Positions 1-8,332 are shown, numbered from the stretch's first letter. The stretch is DNA of 12,897 nucleotides from Paracoccaceae bacterium (GCA_003564655.1 PXES01000124.1:1-12897); one strand, 5' to 3'. Notes: generated by a model not told the origin, from the letters alone. Made by a program: numbers and translations.

Positions 1-395
1 CGCTGGCCGAGGCGCGCGCGCTGGTCGCCGACCATGCGACGCGCGCGGCGCTGCCCATGCGGTTGGCCATAGCCGATGGCGATGGCGGGTTTCTCGGCAG
101 CATCGGGCTGGTGGGACGGGCGGGTGACGAGTTGGCCTATTTCATCGCACCCGGCGCAGCGGGGCGGGGTATCATGCGCGCCGCACTCGGCGGCTTCATC
201 GGCTGGGCGTTCGCACAGGGCGATCTGCCCGCGCTGCGTGCCTCGGTCTATCATGACAACCCCGCCTCGCTGCGGCTTCTGCATGCGGCCGGGTTCGTCG
301 AGACGGGGCGCGACATCGCAGAGTGTTCGGCGCAGCGCGACACCCCCGAGATGCTGCATTATCTCGCACTGCCGCGCGCTGCATGGACCGGTTGA
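1..395 (+). CDS. GNAT family N-acetyltransferase (5' end cut off by window)
   Basis: The reading frame is open from base 3 to the TGA at 393-395, giving 130 residues with no stop, so the true start lies before the window; the ATG at 57 is internal. The visible part fits the C-terminal half of an acetyl-CoA-dependent N-acetyltransferase of the RimJ/RimL type. It has a beta strand ending in AYFIAPGAAGRGIM, where the GAAGRG stretch matches the acetyl-CoA pyrophosphate loop (R/Q-x-x-G-x-G/A). Then comes the typical late motif YHDNPASLRLLHAAGFVETG, in which N-x-x-S-x-x-L-x-x-x-x-GF is the GNAT motif B signature. The family transfers acetyl groups to amines or protein N-termini; the substrate cannot be told from sequence. 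The next gene begins 74 nt downstream and has its own ribosome binding site, so the two may or may not be co-transcribed. Confidence 0.85.
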   Translation, partial: LAEARALVADHATRAALPMRLAIADGDGGFLGSIGLVGRAGDELAYFIAPGAAGRGIMRAALGGFIGWAFAQGDLPALRASVYHDNPASLRLLHAAGFVETGRDIAECSAQRDTPEMLHYLALPRAAWTG

Positions 396-469
396 GGGGC
401 GCGGCCACTGGCCTCTCGACCTCGGCGTGCGATTTGCTAGGGTAGGGCGGCAGCTTTCAGGGACGTGAC

Positions 470-1243
470 ATGCACAGACCCGTCGTCGGCATCATCGGCA
501 ACTCGCATCTGATCAATGACGAATATCCCGCCCATGCGGGCGGCACGATGAATTCCGAGGCGGTGGCGCAGGTGTCGGGCTGTCTGCCGCTGCTGGTGCC
601 CGCCGACCCGAAGCTCGTCTCGGTCGCCGAACTGCTCGAGGTCTGCGACGGGTTTCTGTTGACGGGCGGGCGCCCCAATGTGCACCCCGAGGAATATGGC
701 GAGGATGAGACGCCCGCGCATGGCGCGTTCGACCGCGCGCGCGACGCGATTACCCTGCCGCTGGTGCGCGCCTGTGTCGAGCGCGGGCAACCCTTCTTCG
801 GCGTCTGCCGCGGCTTTCAGGAGGTCAATGTCGCCCTTGGCGGCACGCTCCACCCCGAGATCCGCGATCTGCCGGGGCGGATGAACCACCGCATGCCGCC
901 CGACGGCACCCTCGAGGAGAAATTCGCCTTGCGCCATGTGGTCCGCTTTGCCGAGGGCGGGGTGTTTCACCGATTGATGGGCGCGCGCGAGGTGATGACC
1001 AACACACTGCACGGGCAGGGCGTCAAGACTCGCGGCGCGCGCATCGTCATCGATGGTAAGGCCCCCGACGGCACGCCCGAGGCGCTTTATGTGGCAGGCG
1101 CGCCCGGCTTCACGCTGTCGGTGCAGTGGCACCCCGAATGGCGCGCGGGCCACGACCCGGTATCGCGTCCCTTGTTCGAGGCGTTCGGCGCCGCGGTGCG
1201 CGGCTGGGCCGACGGGCGCAGGCCCTGGGCGCTGAGCGCCTGA
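470..1243 (+). CDS. Gamma-glutamyl-gamma-aminobutyrate hydrolase family protein (peptidase C26, PuuD-like)
   Basis: A 257-residue cytoplasmic enzyme with the class-I glutamine amidotransferase fold. The nucleophile elbow FFGVCRGFQEVNVALGG places the catalytic Cys at 113, and VQWHPEW near the end supplies His221 and Glu223. FLLTGGRPNVHPEEYG (62-77) and the NTLHGQGVK stretch (178-186) match E. coli PuuD closely. PuuD hydrolyses gamma-glutamyl-GABA to GABA and glutamate in putrescine breakdown. No other puu genes are in the window, so the physiological substrate could be another gamma-glutamyl amide. The ATG at 470 is preceded by AGGGA (459-463) at 6 nt spacing. Its 3' end is followed at once by the palindromic repeat at 1255-1304. 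Family assignment is firm; exact substrate is inferred. Confidence 0.9.
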   Translation: MHRPVVGIIGNSHLINDEYPAHAGGTMNSEAVAQVSGCLPLLVPADPKLVSVAELLEVCDGFLLTGGRPNVHPEEYGEDETPAHGAFDRARDAITLPLVRACVERGQPFFGVCRGFQEVNVALGGTLHPEIRDLPGRMNHRMPPDGTLEEKFALRHVVRFAEGGVFHRLMGAREVMTNTLHGQGVKTRGARIVIDGKAPDGTPEALYVAGAPGFTLSVQWHPEWRAGHDPVSRPLFEAFGAAVRGWADGRRPWALSA

Positions 1244-1254
1244 GCGCGCGCCCC

Positions 1255-1304
1255 GCGCCCGCAAGCGAAGCCCACCCACCCGCCCATGCTCCGCTCGCGG
1301 GCGC
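1255..1304. repeat. Palindromic repeat, copy 1, with G-quadruplex motif in the loop
   Basis: A 50-nt inverted repeat starting 11 nt after the stop of the PuuD-like gene. Arms 1255-1270 and 1289-1304 pair over 16 positions with two A-C mismatches on the + strand, which become U-G wobbles on the - strand. Three further G/C pairs (1252-1254 with 1305-1307) lengthen the stem. The loop contains four C-triplets at 1271-1285 separated by single bases, so the - strand reads GGGCGGGTGGGTGGG, a minimal-loop G-quadruplex motif. A second copy at 8358-8407 has the same length and differs at only four positions. There is no T-tract, so it does not look like a classical intrinsic terminator. It may still affect 3' end formation or mRNA decay; it resembles REP-type dispersed repeats. 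Confidence 0.8.
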
Positions 1305-1397
1305 GGGCCGCGCGGCTCGCGCAACCGGGGGGCAGAATCGCTTTTCATCCCGTGCCCCGGGCCGTAACCTGCGACAGCCGGGGAACAGGGGGCGCAT

Positions 1398-2516
1398 GTG
1401 CCGCGCATCGACCGCTATCTGATAACGCAACTGCTGGCCGTGTTCGCATTCTTTTCGCTGGTGCTGGTGTCGGTCTACTGGGTGAACCGTGCGGCGATGC
1501 TGTTCGACGCGCTGGTCAGCGACGGGCAGAGTTTCTGGGTGTTTCTCGAACTCTCGGCGCTGACGCTGCCCAATGTGATCCGCGTGGTCCTGCCGCTCTC
1601 GGCCTTTGCGGCGGCGGTCTATGTCGCCATCCGCCTGACCCGCGACAACGAGCTTGTGGTGCTGCAAGCCGCACGGCTGTCGCCTGCGCGGCTGTTGCGC
1701 CCCGTGGCGCTGTTCGGGGTGATCGTGGCGCTGATGCTGGCGGTGCTGATGCATGTGCTGGTGCCGCTGTCGCGCGCCCAACTCGCCGAGCGTCAGGTCG
1801 AGATCGCCGAGAACATAACCGCGCGGCTGTTGCGCGCGGGCGAGTTTCTCGAACCCGCCGACGGTGTGGTCGCCTATATCCGCGAGATCACCCCCGAGGG
1901 GCGGCTTCTGGATGTGTTCCTGTCGGATCAGCGCCGCGCCGCCGTGCATGTCGAATACAATGCCCGCTCGGCGCTGCTGGCGCCGGGGCCGCAGGGGCCG
2001 GTGCTGGTGATGCTTGACGGGGTGGCGCTTGTCCATGCGCGCGAGACGGGGCGGCTGACGACAGTGGTGTTCGACGATCTGACCTACGATGTGGGTGCGC
2101 TGATCGGTCCGGCGGGGCGGCGCCCGGATGTGCGCGAACTGCCCACCGGCACCCTCTGGCGGGCCGATGAGGCGGCCCTTGCCGAGATGCGCATCTCGCT
2201 GGCCGAGGCACGGTTCGAGCTGATGTCGCGCCAGGCGCAGCCAGTGCTGGCGGTGATGACCTCGCTCATCGGGTTCGCAGCCGTGTTTCTGGGCCAGTTC
2301 AGCCGTCTGGGCGCGTGGCGGCAGGTGCTGGGGGCGGTCGTGGCGCTGGCGGTGATCCAGTTCGTCGGCAATGCCAGCGCGGGCGCGGCGCTTCGCGATC
2401 CGGCGCTTGCAGCGCTTGCCTTCGTGCCGCCGGTGCTTGCGGCGCTGGTGGTCGCGGGCATGGTGCTGGTGGCCTCGGGCACAGGGTTCGGGCGGCCGCG
2501 CGAGGGGCGCGCATGA
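1398..2516 (+). CDS. lptF: LPS export ABC transporter permease LptF
   Basis: A 372-residue inner-membrane protein of the YjgP/YjgQ family (E. coli LptF is 366). Predicted order: TM1 about residues 9-29, two more TM helices at about 52-77 and 101-123, a polar periplasmic beta-jellyroll-type region from about 125 to 270, then three C-terminal helices ending near 362. The cytoplasmic segment after TM2, TRDNELVVLQAARLSP (81-96), is the conserved stretch that contacts the ATPase LptB. With LptG and LptB it extracts LPS from the inner membrane and passes it to the Lpt bridge. The start is GTG at 1398, preceded by AGGGGG (1387-1392) at 5 nt; an overlapping ATG at 1396 is in another frame. Its stop overlaps the start of lptG by 4 nt. 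The order lptF then lptG identifies it over its paralogue. Confidence 0.93.
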   Translation: MPRIDRYLITQLLAVFAFFSLVLVSVYWVNRAAMLFDALVSDGQSFWVFLELSALTLPNVIRVVLPLSAFAAAVYVAIRLTRDNELVVLQAARLSPARLLRPVALFGVIVALMLAVLMHVLVPLSRAQLAERQVEIAENITARLLRAGEFLEPADGVVAYIREITPEGRLLDVFLSDQRRAAVHVEYNARSALLAPGPQGPVLVMLDGVALVHARETGRLTTVVFDDLTYDVGALIGPAGRRPDVRELPTGTLWRADEAALAEMRISLAEARFELMSRQAQPVLAVMTSLIGFAAVFLGQFSRLGAWRQVLGAVVALAVIQFVGNASAGAALRDPALAALAFVPPVLAALVVAGMVLVASGTGFGRPREGRA

Positions 2517-3601
2517 TCCTCGCGCGGTATCTCACCGGGCGGCTCTTGCGCAGCTTCGCCATCGTCGCCGGGGCGTTTCTGGCGATGATGCTGCTGGTCG
2601 ACATGGTCGAGCAGATGCGCAGGCTCGCCGAGCACGAGGTGGGCTTCGGCGCGGTGCTGCGCCTTGCCGTTCTGAACACCCCCGAGGCGTTCTACCAGAT
2701 TACCCCGCTGATACTGCTACTGGCAGCGATGTGGGTGGGGCTGGGCTGGTCGCGTTCGTCCGAATTCGTGGTGATCCAGGCCAGCGGGCGGTCCCTGTCG
2801 CGGCTGATGGTGGTGCCGGTGCTGGCGCTGCTGCTGACCAGCATGGGCTATGTCGCGATGATGAACCCCCTCGTCGCCACCGCGGCGCGCGAGTATCACC
2901 GCGCGCTGGCGCAGTTTCGGGGCGCGACCGTGGCGGTGGTCAGCGGCGAGGGGCTGTGGCTGCGGCAGGCCGATGCCGAGGGCCAGACCGTGATCCACGC
3001 CGCGCGCACCGAGGCGACCGGCACACAGCTGTTCGACGTGACCTTTCTGGAGTTTCACCCGACCGAGGGGCTGTCCGTGCGGATCCATGCGCAGCGCGCC
3101 GATCTGCGCCCCGGTCACTGGCAGTTGCGCGAGGCGCGGCGCTGGGATCTGGCGACCCTCAACCCCCAGGCCGAGATGCAGCAGCACCCGCATCTGGGCC
3201 TGCCCACCGATCTGACGCCTGAGCAGATCCGCGACAGCTTTGCGCAGGTCCGCGCGATCCCGCTGGCGCAACTGCCCGGATTCATCGCCGCGCTCGAGCG
3301 CGCCGGGTTCTCGGCGCTCGAGCACCGGATGCGTTTGCAGATGGAACTGGCGCTGCCGGTGCTGATGGTGGGCATGATGCTGCTTGCGTTGGCGCTGAGC
3401 ATCCATCACATGCGCGCCGGGCGCGCCGGGCTGCGCGCGCTGGTGACGATTCTGGCTGGATTCGCCCTGTTCTTTCTGCGTAGATTCGCGCAGGTTCTGG
3501 GCGAGACCGGGCAGGTTCCGGTGGCGCTCGCCGCGTGGGGGTTGCCGGTCGCGACATTTCTGCTGGCCGTCGGGCTGTTGTTGAACCTGGAGGAAGGCTG
3601 A
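2513..3601 (+). CDS. lptG: LPS export ABC transporter permease LptG
   Basis: A 362-residue paralogue of LptF with the same plan: TM1 about 12-32, TM2-3 about 60-80 and 99-120, periplasmic jellyroll region about 122-280, three C-terminal helices. RSSEFVVIQASGRSLSRLM (81-99) is the counterpart of the LptF LptB-coupling segment, and the (R/S)E(F/L)V-x-(I/L)-(Q/R)-A-x-G pattern is typical of the family. The frame is open upstream from 2315, but the start is taken as ATG 2513. This overlaps the lptF stop as ATGA, has GAGGGG (2502-2507) at 5 nt, and yields the family N-terminus MILARYLTGRLLRSF. It forms the heteromeric permease with LptF; LptB and LptC are not encoded here, as is usual. The stop shares one base with the lptD start (TGATG). 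Confidence 0.93.
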   Translation: MILARYLTGRLLRSFAIVAGAFLAMMLLVDMVEQMRRLAEHEVGFGAVLRLAVLNTPEAFYQITPLILLLAAMWVGLGWSRSSEFVVIQASGRSLSRLMVVPVLALLLTSMGYVAMMNPLVATAAREYHRALAQFRGATVAVVSGEGLWLRQADAEGQTVIHAARTEATGTQLFDVTFLEFHPTEGLSVRIHAQRADLRPGHWQLREARRWDLATLNPQAEMQQHPHLGLPTDLTPEQIRDSFAQVRAIPLAQLPGFIAALERAGFSALEHRMRLQMELALPVLMVGMMLLALALSIHHMRAGRAGLRALVTILAGFALFFLRRFAQVLGETGQVPVALAAWGLPVATFLLAVGLLLNLEEG

Positions 3602-5811
3602 TGCCGCCGCAGCGCAGGGCAGGGCAGGGCGACGGGCATGCGCGCCCGTTACTTGTGCTTGGCCTTCTGGTGCTGTGGGTCGCGGCGCTGTTCTGGTCCG
3701 GGGCCGCGCGCGCGCAGCAGGACGGGGTGGCGACGCTGGTCGCCGACCGGCTGTTCATCGACGGCGGCACGCGGCTTGTCGCCGAGGGCAATGTCGAGGC
3801 GCTGTTCGGTGAGGCGCGGCTGCAGGCCTCGCGCGTCAGCTACGACCGTGCGACCGGGCAGATCCGTGTCGATGGCCCGCTGGTGCTGGATGAGGGGCGC
3901 GAGGTGCTGATCCTCGCCGATCAGGCCGAATTGTCGGACGACCTCGAGCGCGCGCTGATCCTCTCGGCACGGCTGGTCTTTGACGAGCAGTTGCAGATGG
4001 CGGCAGGCTCGGCAGAGCGGCTGAGCCCGCGCTTCACCGAACTCAGCAATGTCGTCGCCTCCTCTTGCGAGATCTGCGCGCGCCGCCGGACGCCGCTGTG
4101 GGAATTGCGTTCGTCCCGCGTGGTGCATGACGAGGAAGAGCAGCAGATCTATTTCGAGGGTGCACAGTTCCGCCTGTTCGGGCTGCCGGTTGCCTATATC
4201 CCGCGGCTGCGCGTTCCCGACCCTCGGCTTGAACGGGCGACCGGGTTTCTGGCCCCGCGCCTCAGTGCCTCGACAGGGCACGGGGTGGGGCTGCGCGCGC
4301 CCTATTTCATCGTGCTGGGGGCCGACCGCGACGTGACGCTGACGCCGTTCCTCGCCAATCGTGGCACGCGCGCGCTCGAAGTGCGTTACCGGCAGGCTTT
4401 TGCCAGCGGCAGGCTGGAACTCGGCGGGCTGGTGGCGCGCGACAGCATTCGCCCCGGCGGGCTGCGTGGCTTTGGTCTGGCGCGCGGAGAATTCGCCCTC
4501 GGGCGGGGCTATGCGTTGCGCTTCAACCTGATCCAGCCCAGCGACAGCACCGTGCTCGAGGATTACGACCGCCCTCAGTCGCGCCCGACCAGTGACATCA
4601 CGGTCGAGCGTATCCGCCGCGACGAACGCATCCGGCTGCAATTGCTGCAGTTCCGCTCGCTGCGGCGGGCCGATGTAAATGCCACGCTGCCCAATCGCGT
4701 CGGGCAGGCTGTGATCGAGCGGCGCGAGGATGTGCCGGGGCTGGGCGGGGTCGCCAGCCTGCGGCTCGAAGCCCATGCCCATCGCCGCGCGATGCCGTTG
4801 CCGACGGGGCTGCCCGAGCCGGTGCCGGGCTTCGGGGCCGGGCCGCGGCCGCGCCATCTGGGACGGGTCAGCCTCGATCTGGGCTGGCGGCGCGATGCAG
4901 TGCTGCCCGGAGGCGTTCTGGCGGCCGCCGAGGCGCATCTGGGGCTCGATCACTTCCGCCTGGGCGATACCGGCGGCAGCTTCCCGACCAGCCAGAGCCG
5001 CGTCACCCCCACCCTGACCGCCGAGTTGCGCTGGCCGCTGGTGCGCGCTGGCGGCGCGGGGGCGTCGCATGTGGTCGAGCCGGTCGCGCAGTTCGTCTGG
5101 AGCCGCGATCAGGTCAGCGCGCTGCCCTATGAAGGTAACCGCCTGCCGGAACTGGACGAGGGTAATCTTTTCGCCCGCGACCGCTTCGCCGCCCGCGATT
5201 CGCGCGAGGTGGGGATGCGCGCCAATCTCGGGCTGAGCTGGACGCGCCACGACCCACAGGGCTGGTCGAGTACGCTGACGCTGGGCCGCATCTGGCGGCC
5301 GACTGATCTGGGCCAGTTCTCGTCGGCAAGCCCGCTTGCGGGCGCGCGCTCGGCCTGGCTGCTGGCGGGCAGCCTGGATGCGACGGACGGGTTGACGCTG
5401 AGCAACCGCTCGCTCTTCGATACTGATCTGCGGCTGCAGCGCACGGCGCTCGAGCTGGACTGGAGCACCGAAACCTACAGCCTCTCGACCAGCTACATGC
5501 GCATCCTCGCCGATCCGTTCGAGGACCGCGCCGCCATGGCCTCGGAATGGAGCTTGGAGGGCGCGCGCCAGATCGACGAGATGTGGGAGGCCCGCATCTC
5601 GTGGCGCTACGACATTGCCCAAAGCCGGGCGGCCCGGGCGATGGTCGGGCTGAATTATGAGAATGAATGTCTGCGCATGGAGATGGGGCTCGAACGGCAA
5701 TTCGCCTCGGCCAGCGCGGCTGCGGGGCGCACGAGTTTCGGGCTGAACATCAACCTGCTGGGTATCGGCGGCAACCCCGGGCGCGCGCGCCGTGCCTGCA
5801 ACGAGATGTGA
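3601..5811 (+). CDS. lptD: LPS assembly outer-membrane protein LptD
   Basis: A 736-residue outer-membrane protein that, with the lipoprotein LptE, inserts LPS into the outer leaflet. A signal peptide is clear: basic N-terminus, hydrophobic core about 17-31, and likely cleavage after ARA at residue 38. Residues about 40-150 form the periplasmic OstA/LptA-like jellyroll (LVAEGNVEALFG). This is followed by ASSCEICARRRTPLWELRS, and then a beta-barrel from about 175 to the end. Four cysteines are seen at conserved positions: C156 and C159 at the domain junction, C690 and C733 near the C-terminus. This matches the two inter-domain disulfides of the family. ATG 3601 overlaps the lptG stop and has GGAGGAAGG (3589-3597) just upstream; the in-frame upstream extension would bury the signal peptide. 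SurA, which helps fold it, is encoded next. Confidence 0.93.
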   Translation: MPPQRRAGQGDGHARPLLVLGLLVLWVAALFWSGAARAQQDGVATLVADRLFIDGGTRLVAEGNVEALFGEARLQASRVSYDRATGQIRVDGPLVLDEGREVLILADQAELSDDLERALILSARLVFDEQLQMAAGSAERLSPRFTELSNVVASSCEICARRRTPLWELRSSRVVHDEEEQQIYFEGAQFRLFGLPVAYIPRLRVPDPRLERATGFLAPRLSASTGHGVGLRAPYFIVLGADRDVTLTPFLANRGTRALEVRYRQAFASGRLELGGLVARDSIRPGGLRGFGLARGEFALGRGYALRFNLIQPSDSTVLEDYDRPQSRPTSDITVERIRRDERIRLQLLQFRSLRRADVNATLPNRVGQAVIERREDVPGLGGVASLRLEAHAHRRAMPLPTGLPEPVPGFGAGPRPRHLGRVSLDLGWRRDAVLPGGVLAAAEAHLGLDHFRLGDTGGSFPTSQSRVTPTLTAELRWPLVRAGGAGASHVVEPVAQFVWSRDQVSALPYEGNRLPELDEGNLFARDRFAARDSREVGMRANLGLSWTRHDPQGWSSTLTLGRIWRPTDLGQFSSASPLAGARSAWLLAGSLDATDGLTLSNRSLFDTDLRLQRTALELDWSTETYSLSTSYMRILADPFEDRAAMASEWSLEGARQIDEMWEARISWRYDIAQSRAARAMVGLNYENECLRMEMGLERQFASASAAAGRTSFGLNINLLGIGGNPGRARRACNEM

Positions 5812-5913
5812 TCGTCCTGCCCGTGCCGCGTCCTGATGACAAGCGCGGGCAAACTGTGTAAGCCGGAGACATCGCCCGCAGGCCGGGCTGACCCAAGGAA
5901 CGGAGCCGACCCG

Positions 5914-7152
5914 ATGCGCAACCTCTCGCTGTTTTTCCTGCCGCGCCCGTGGGGGGTGCTGGTCGTGCTGCTGGGCGCGCTTCTCGTGCTGGCGACGGCC
6001 GCGCAGGCGCAGAGCCCCTTCGCCCCCGCACGCCAGGTGAATGACCGGGTGATCACCAATTATGATGTCGAACAGCGCATGATCTTTCTCGAGATCCTCA
6101 ATGCCGGGGCAGAAGACATGCGCGAAGAGGCGCTGCGCCGCCTGACCGAAGAGGCCGTCCAGATCGAGGCGGCGCGGCGCATGGGGCTGCGGATCAATCG
6201 CGACGATCTGGCCGAGGGAATGACCGAGTTCGCGTCGCGGGCCGACATGTCGGCGGATGAATTCATCGAGGCGCTGGCCGAGAACGGCGTCGACCGCGAA
6301 AGCTTCGAGCGCTTTGTCGAGGCCGGACTCTTGTGGCGCCGGGTTGCCGAGCGGCAGTTTCCCGCGCTGATCGAGGTCACCGATGCCGATGTCGCCAGGG
6401 CGCGCGACACGGTCGCGATTCGTGGGACGCAGCGGGTGCTGATCTCCGAGATCTTCCTGCCCGCCGACCCGGAATTCGCTGATGCCGTCACCCAGATTCA
6501 GGGCCTGATCGAGGGTGCGAGCGGCGTTGACGAATTCTCGGAACTGGCGCGCGAGTTCTCGCTGGCCGGATCGCGCGATCAGGGCGGGCGGCTCGACTGG
6601 TTGCCGCTCGACAACCTGCCTGGCCAGATTCGCAACGCGATCGGCAATGCCAGCCCCGGCCAGATCATCGGCCCGATCGAACTGAGCGGCGCGATCGCCT
6701 ATTTCCAGCTCCGCGCCTCGGAAAGCACGCGCGACATCCCGCCCGACCGGGTGCAGGTCACCTACAAGCGACTGCTGCTGCCCGGCGGGCGCAGCGAGGA
6801 GAACCTTGCCCGCGTCGCCGAGATGCGCGCCACTGCGCGCAGTTGCCCCGAGCTTGGCCCCTTCGCCCGTGGTCTGCCGGAAAACGCGCTCGAGGAACGC
6901 GAGGTGCTGCTGCAACAGGCCCCGGGCTCGGACGCGGTGGAGCTTGCGCGCCTCGACCGGAACGAGATTTCCGCCAACACCACCGAGGGCGGCAATCTGG
7001 TCGTGCTGATGCTTTGCGCCCGGGAATTGCAGTTCGAGGAACGGCAAAGCACGCGCCGCATGCAGAGCGTCGTGTTCGACCGCCGGGTCGACGACATGGC
7101 CAATCTGCGCGTGCAGGAGTTGATCGCCGACGCCGAAATCCGCGACTTCTGA
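5914..7152 (+). CDS. surA: Periplasmic peptidyl-prolyl isomerase / chaperone SurA
   Basis: A 412-residue periplasmic folding factor for outer-membrane proteins, LptD included. The signal peptide has hydrophobic core about 14-29 and probable cleavage after AQA at residue 32. The SurA N-terminal chaperone domain begins at about 40 with the hallmark ARQVNDRVITNYDVEQRMIF and runs to about 160. A parvulin domain follows at about 171-270 (VLISEIFLPA, then SRDQGGRLDWLPLDNLPGQI). The C-terminal part, 280-412, looks like a second degenerate parvulin copy plus the closing helix. Frame extends upstream to an ATG at 5836, but ATG 5914 is chosen: GGAG (5902-5905) lies 8 nt upstream and the signal peptide begins there. 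A 102-nt gap separates it from lptD. I see no convincing promoter or terminator in that gap, so co-transcription is likely. Confidence 0.92.
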   Translation: MRNLSLFFLPRPWGVLVVLLGALLVLATAAQAQSPFAPARQVNDRVITNYDVEQRMIFLEILNAGAEDMREEALRRLTEEAVQIEAARRMGLRINRDDLAEGMTEFASRADMSADEFIEALAENGVDRESFERFVEAGLLWRRVAERQFPALIEVTDADVARARDTVAIRGTQRVLISEIFLPADPEFADAVTQIQGLIEGASGVDEFSELAREFSLAGSRDQGGRLDWLPLDNLPGQIRNAIGNASPGQIIGPIELSGAIAYFQLRASESTRDIPPDRVQVTYKRLLLPGGRSEENLARVAEMRATARSCPELGPFARGLPENALEEREVLLQQAPGSDAVELARLDRNEISANTTEGGNLVVLMLCARELQFEERQSTRRMQSVVFDRRVDDMANLRVQELIADAEIRDF

Positions 7153-7183
7153 AACCTTTGCCGCGCTGCAGGCCCAAGATCCC

Positions 7184-8332
7184 ATGACAGCGCTGAGCGA
7201 CACCCCGCCTGCCCTGAGCCCGCCCGCACTGGCCACGCGACTGGCGTTCTTCGCGGCGGGCTTCGGCATGGCCGCCTGGGCACCGCTTATCCCCTTCGCC
7301 AAGGCGCGGCTCGAGGCGAGTGACGCGACCTTCGGGCTGCTGCTCTTGTGCCTCGGCGTGGGCTCGCTGATCGCGATGCCGGTGACGGGTTATCTCAGCG
7401 CACAGCGCGGCGCGCGCGGGATGGTGCTGCTGGGCGGCATCGGGATCGTGATGGTGCTGCCGCTGCTGCTGCTCGCCGAAAGCGTCGTCACGCTTGGGGC
7501 GTTGCTCTTCGTGTTCGGCGCGGCACTTGGAACGATCGACGTGGCGATGAATGTTCACGGCGCCGAGGTCGAGCGCCGCGCCGCGCGGCCGATGATGTCG
7601 GGCTTTCATGCAATGTGGAGTGTCGGCGGCATCGCCGGGGCAGGCGCGGTGACGCTGGCGCTGACGCTGGGGCTTAGCCCGCAGGCAGCGGCCGCGCTCG
7701 GGGCGGTTTGTGCCGCGCTTGCGCTGGCATTTGCCGCGCCGCGCCTGCTGCGCGCGCAGGCGGGTGCCACCCCGCCCGCGCTGGTGCGCCCGCGCGGCGT
7801 CGTGCTGCTGATCGCGGTGCTCGCGGCCATCGTCTTTCTGGTCGAAGGGGCGATCCTCGACTGGGGCGCGCTCTTGAATGTCGAGCGCGCGGTGCTGGAG
7901 CAGGCGCAGGCGGGGCTGGGCTTTCTGGTGTTCTCGGTGGCGATGACAGTGGCGCGGCTGGCCGGGGACCGGCTGGTGGCGCGGCTTGGCGTGTTGCGCA
8001 CCCTTGCCGGGGGCGGGGCCGGGGTGATGGTCGGGCTGGGGCTGATGGTGGCCGGGCCGGGGCTGGGCACGGTGCTGGCGGGCTTCGCGCTGGTCGGGCT
8101 GGGGGCGGCGAATCTGGTGCCGGTGCTGATCAGCGCGGCGGGGCGGCAGCAGGTCATGCCGCCGGGGCTTGCCATAGCCGCGGTGACGACCACGGGCTAT
8201 GGCGGCATCCTGCTCGGCCCCGCGCTGATCGGCTTCATTGCGCAGGTCACTAGCCTCGCCGTGGCCTTTGGCGCTCTCATCGGTCTGATGCTGGCGGTGG
8301 TGCTGGCGGCGCGGCGCATCGCGCGGGTCTGA
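7184..8332 (+). CDS. MFS transporter, YbjJ-like
   Basis: A 382-residue inner-membrane protein made almost entirely of hydrophobic helices; about 12 can be drawn. GYLSAQRGAR (69-78) fits the MFS motif A between TM2 and TM3. AMNVHGAEVE (121-130) followed by SGFHAMWSVGG (139-149) is a characteristic signature of the YbjJ-like MFS branch, whose substrates are mostly unknown. ATG 7184 has only a weak ribosome binding site (CAGG 7169-7172) and lies 31 nt after the surA stop, so it is probably expressed with the preceding cluster. It sits where pdxA commonly follows surA. It is upstream of, and separated by about 450 nt from, the thiamine promoter, so nothing in the sequence ties it to thiamine uptake. 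The palindromic repeat copy 2 begins 25 nt after its stop. Confidence 0.85.
   Translation: MTALSDTPPALSPPALATRLAFFAAGFGMAAWAPLIPFAKARLEASDATFGLLLLCLGVGSLIAMPVTGYLSAQRGARGMVLLGGIGIVMVLPLLLLAESVVTLGALLFVFGAALGTIDVAMNVHGAEVERRAARPMMSGFHAMWSVGGIAGAGAVTLALTLGLSPQAAAALGAVCAALALAFAAPRLLRAQAGATPPALVRPRGVVLLIAVLAAIVFLVEGAILDWGALLNVERAVLEQAQAGLGFLVFSVAMTVARLAGDRLVARLGVLRTLAGGGAGVMVGLGLMVAGPGLGTVLAGFALVGLGAANLVPVLISAAGRQQVMPPGLAIAAVTTTGYGGILLGPALIGFIAQVTSLAVAFGALIGLMLAVVLAARRIARV

Noticed and set aside
1342..1370. Possible lptF promoter: TTTTCA (1342-1347), 17 nt, TAACCT (1365-1370).
   Set aside because: Only four and three of six matches to the consensus boxes; in this GC-rich DNA the support is too weak to annotate, although position and spacing would suit lptF.
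5812..5913. Promoter or terminator in the lptD-surA gap (TGCCCG near 5818 with CGGGCA near 5848).
   Set aside because: The stem is short with a long loop and no T-tract, and no pair of promoter boxes with acceptable spacing is visible.
3649..7302. Very long open frame on the - strand (over 1200 codons) opposite lptD and surA.
   Set aside because: It is the antisense shadow of high-GC genes, with low-complexity Arg/Ala/Gln-rich sequence and no family motifs, while the + strand carries clear LptD and SurA signatures.
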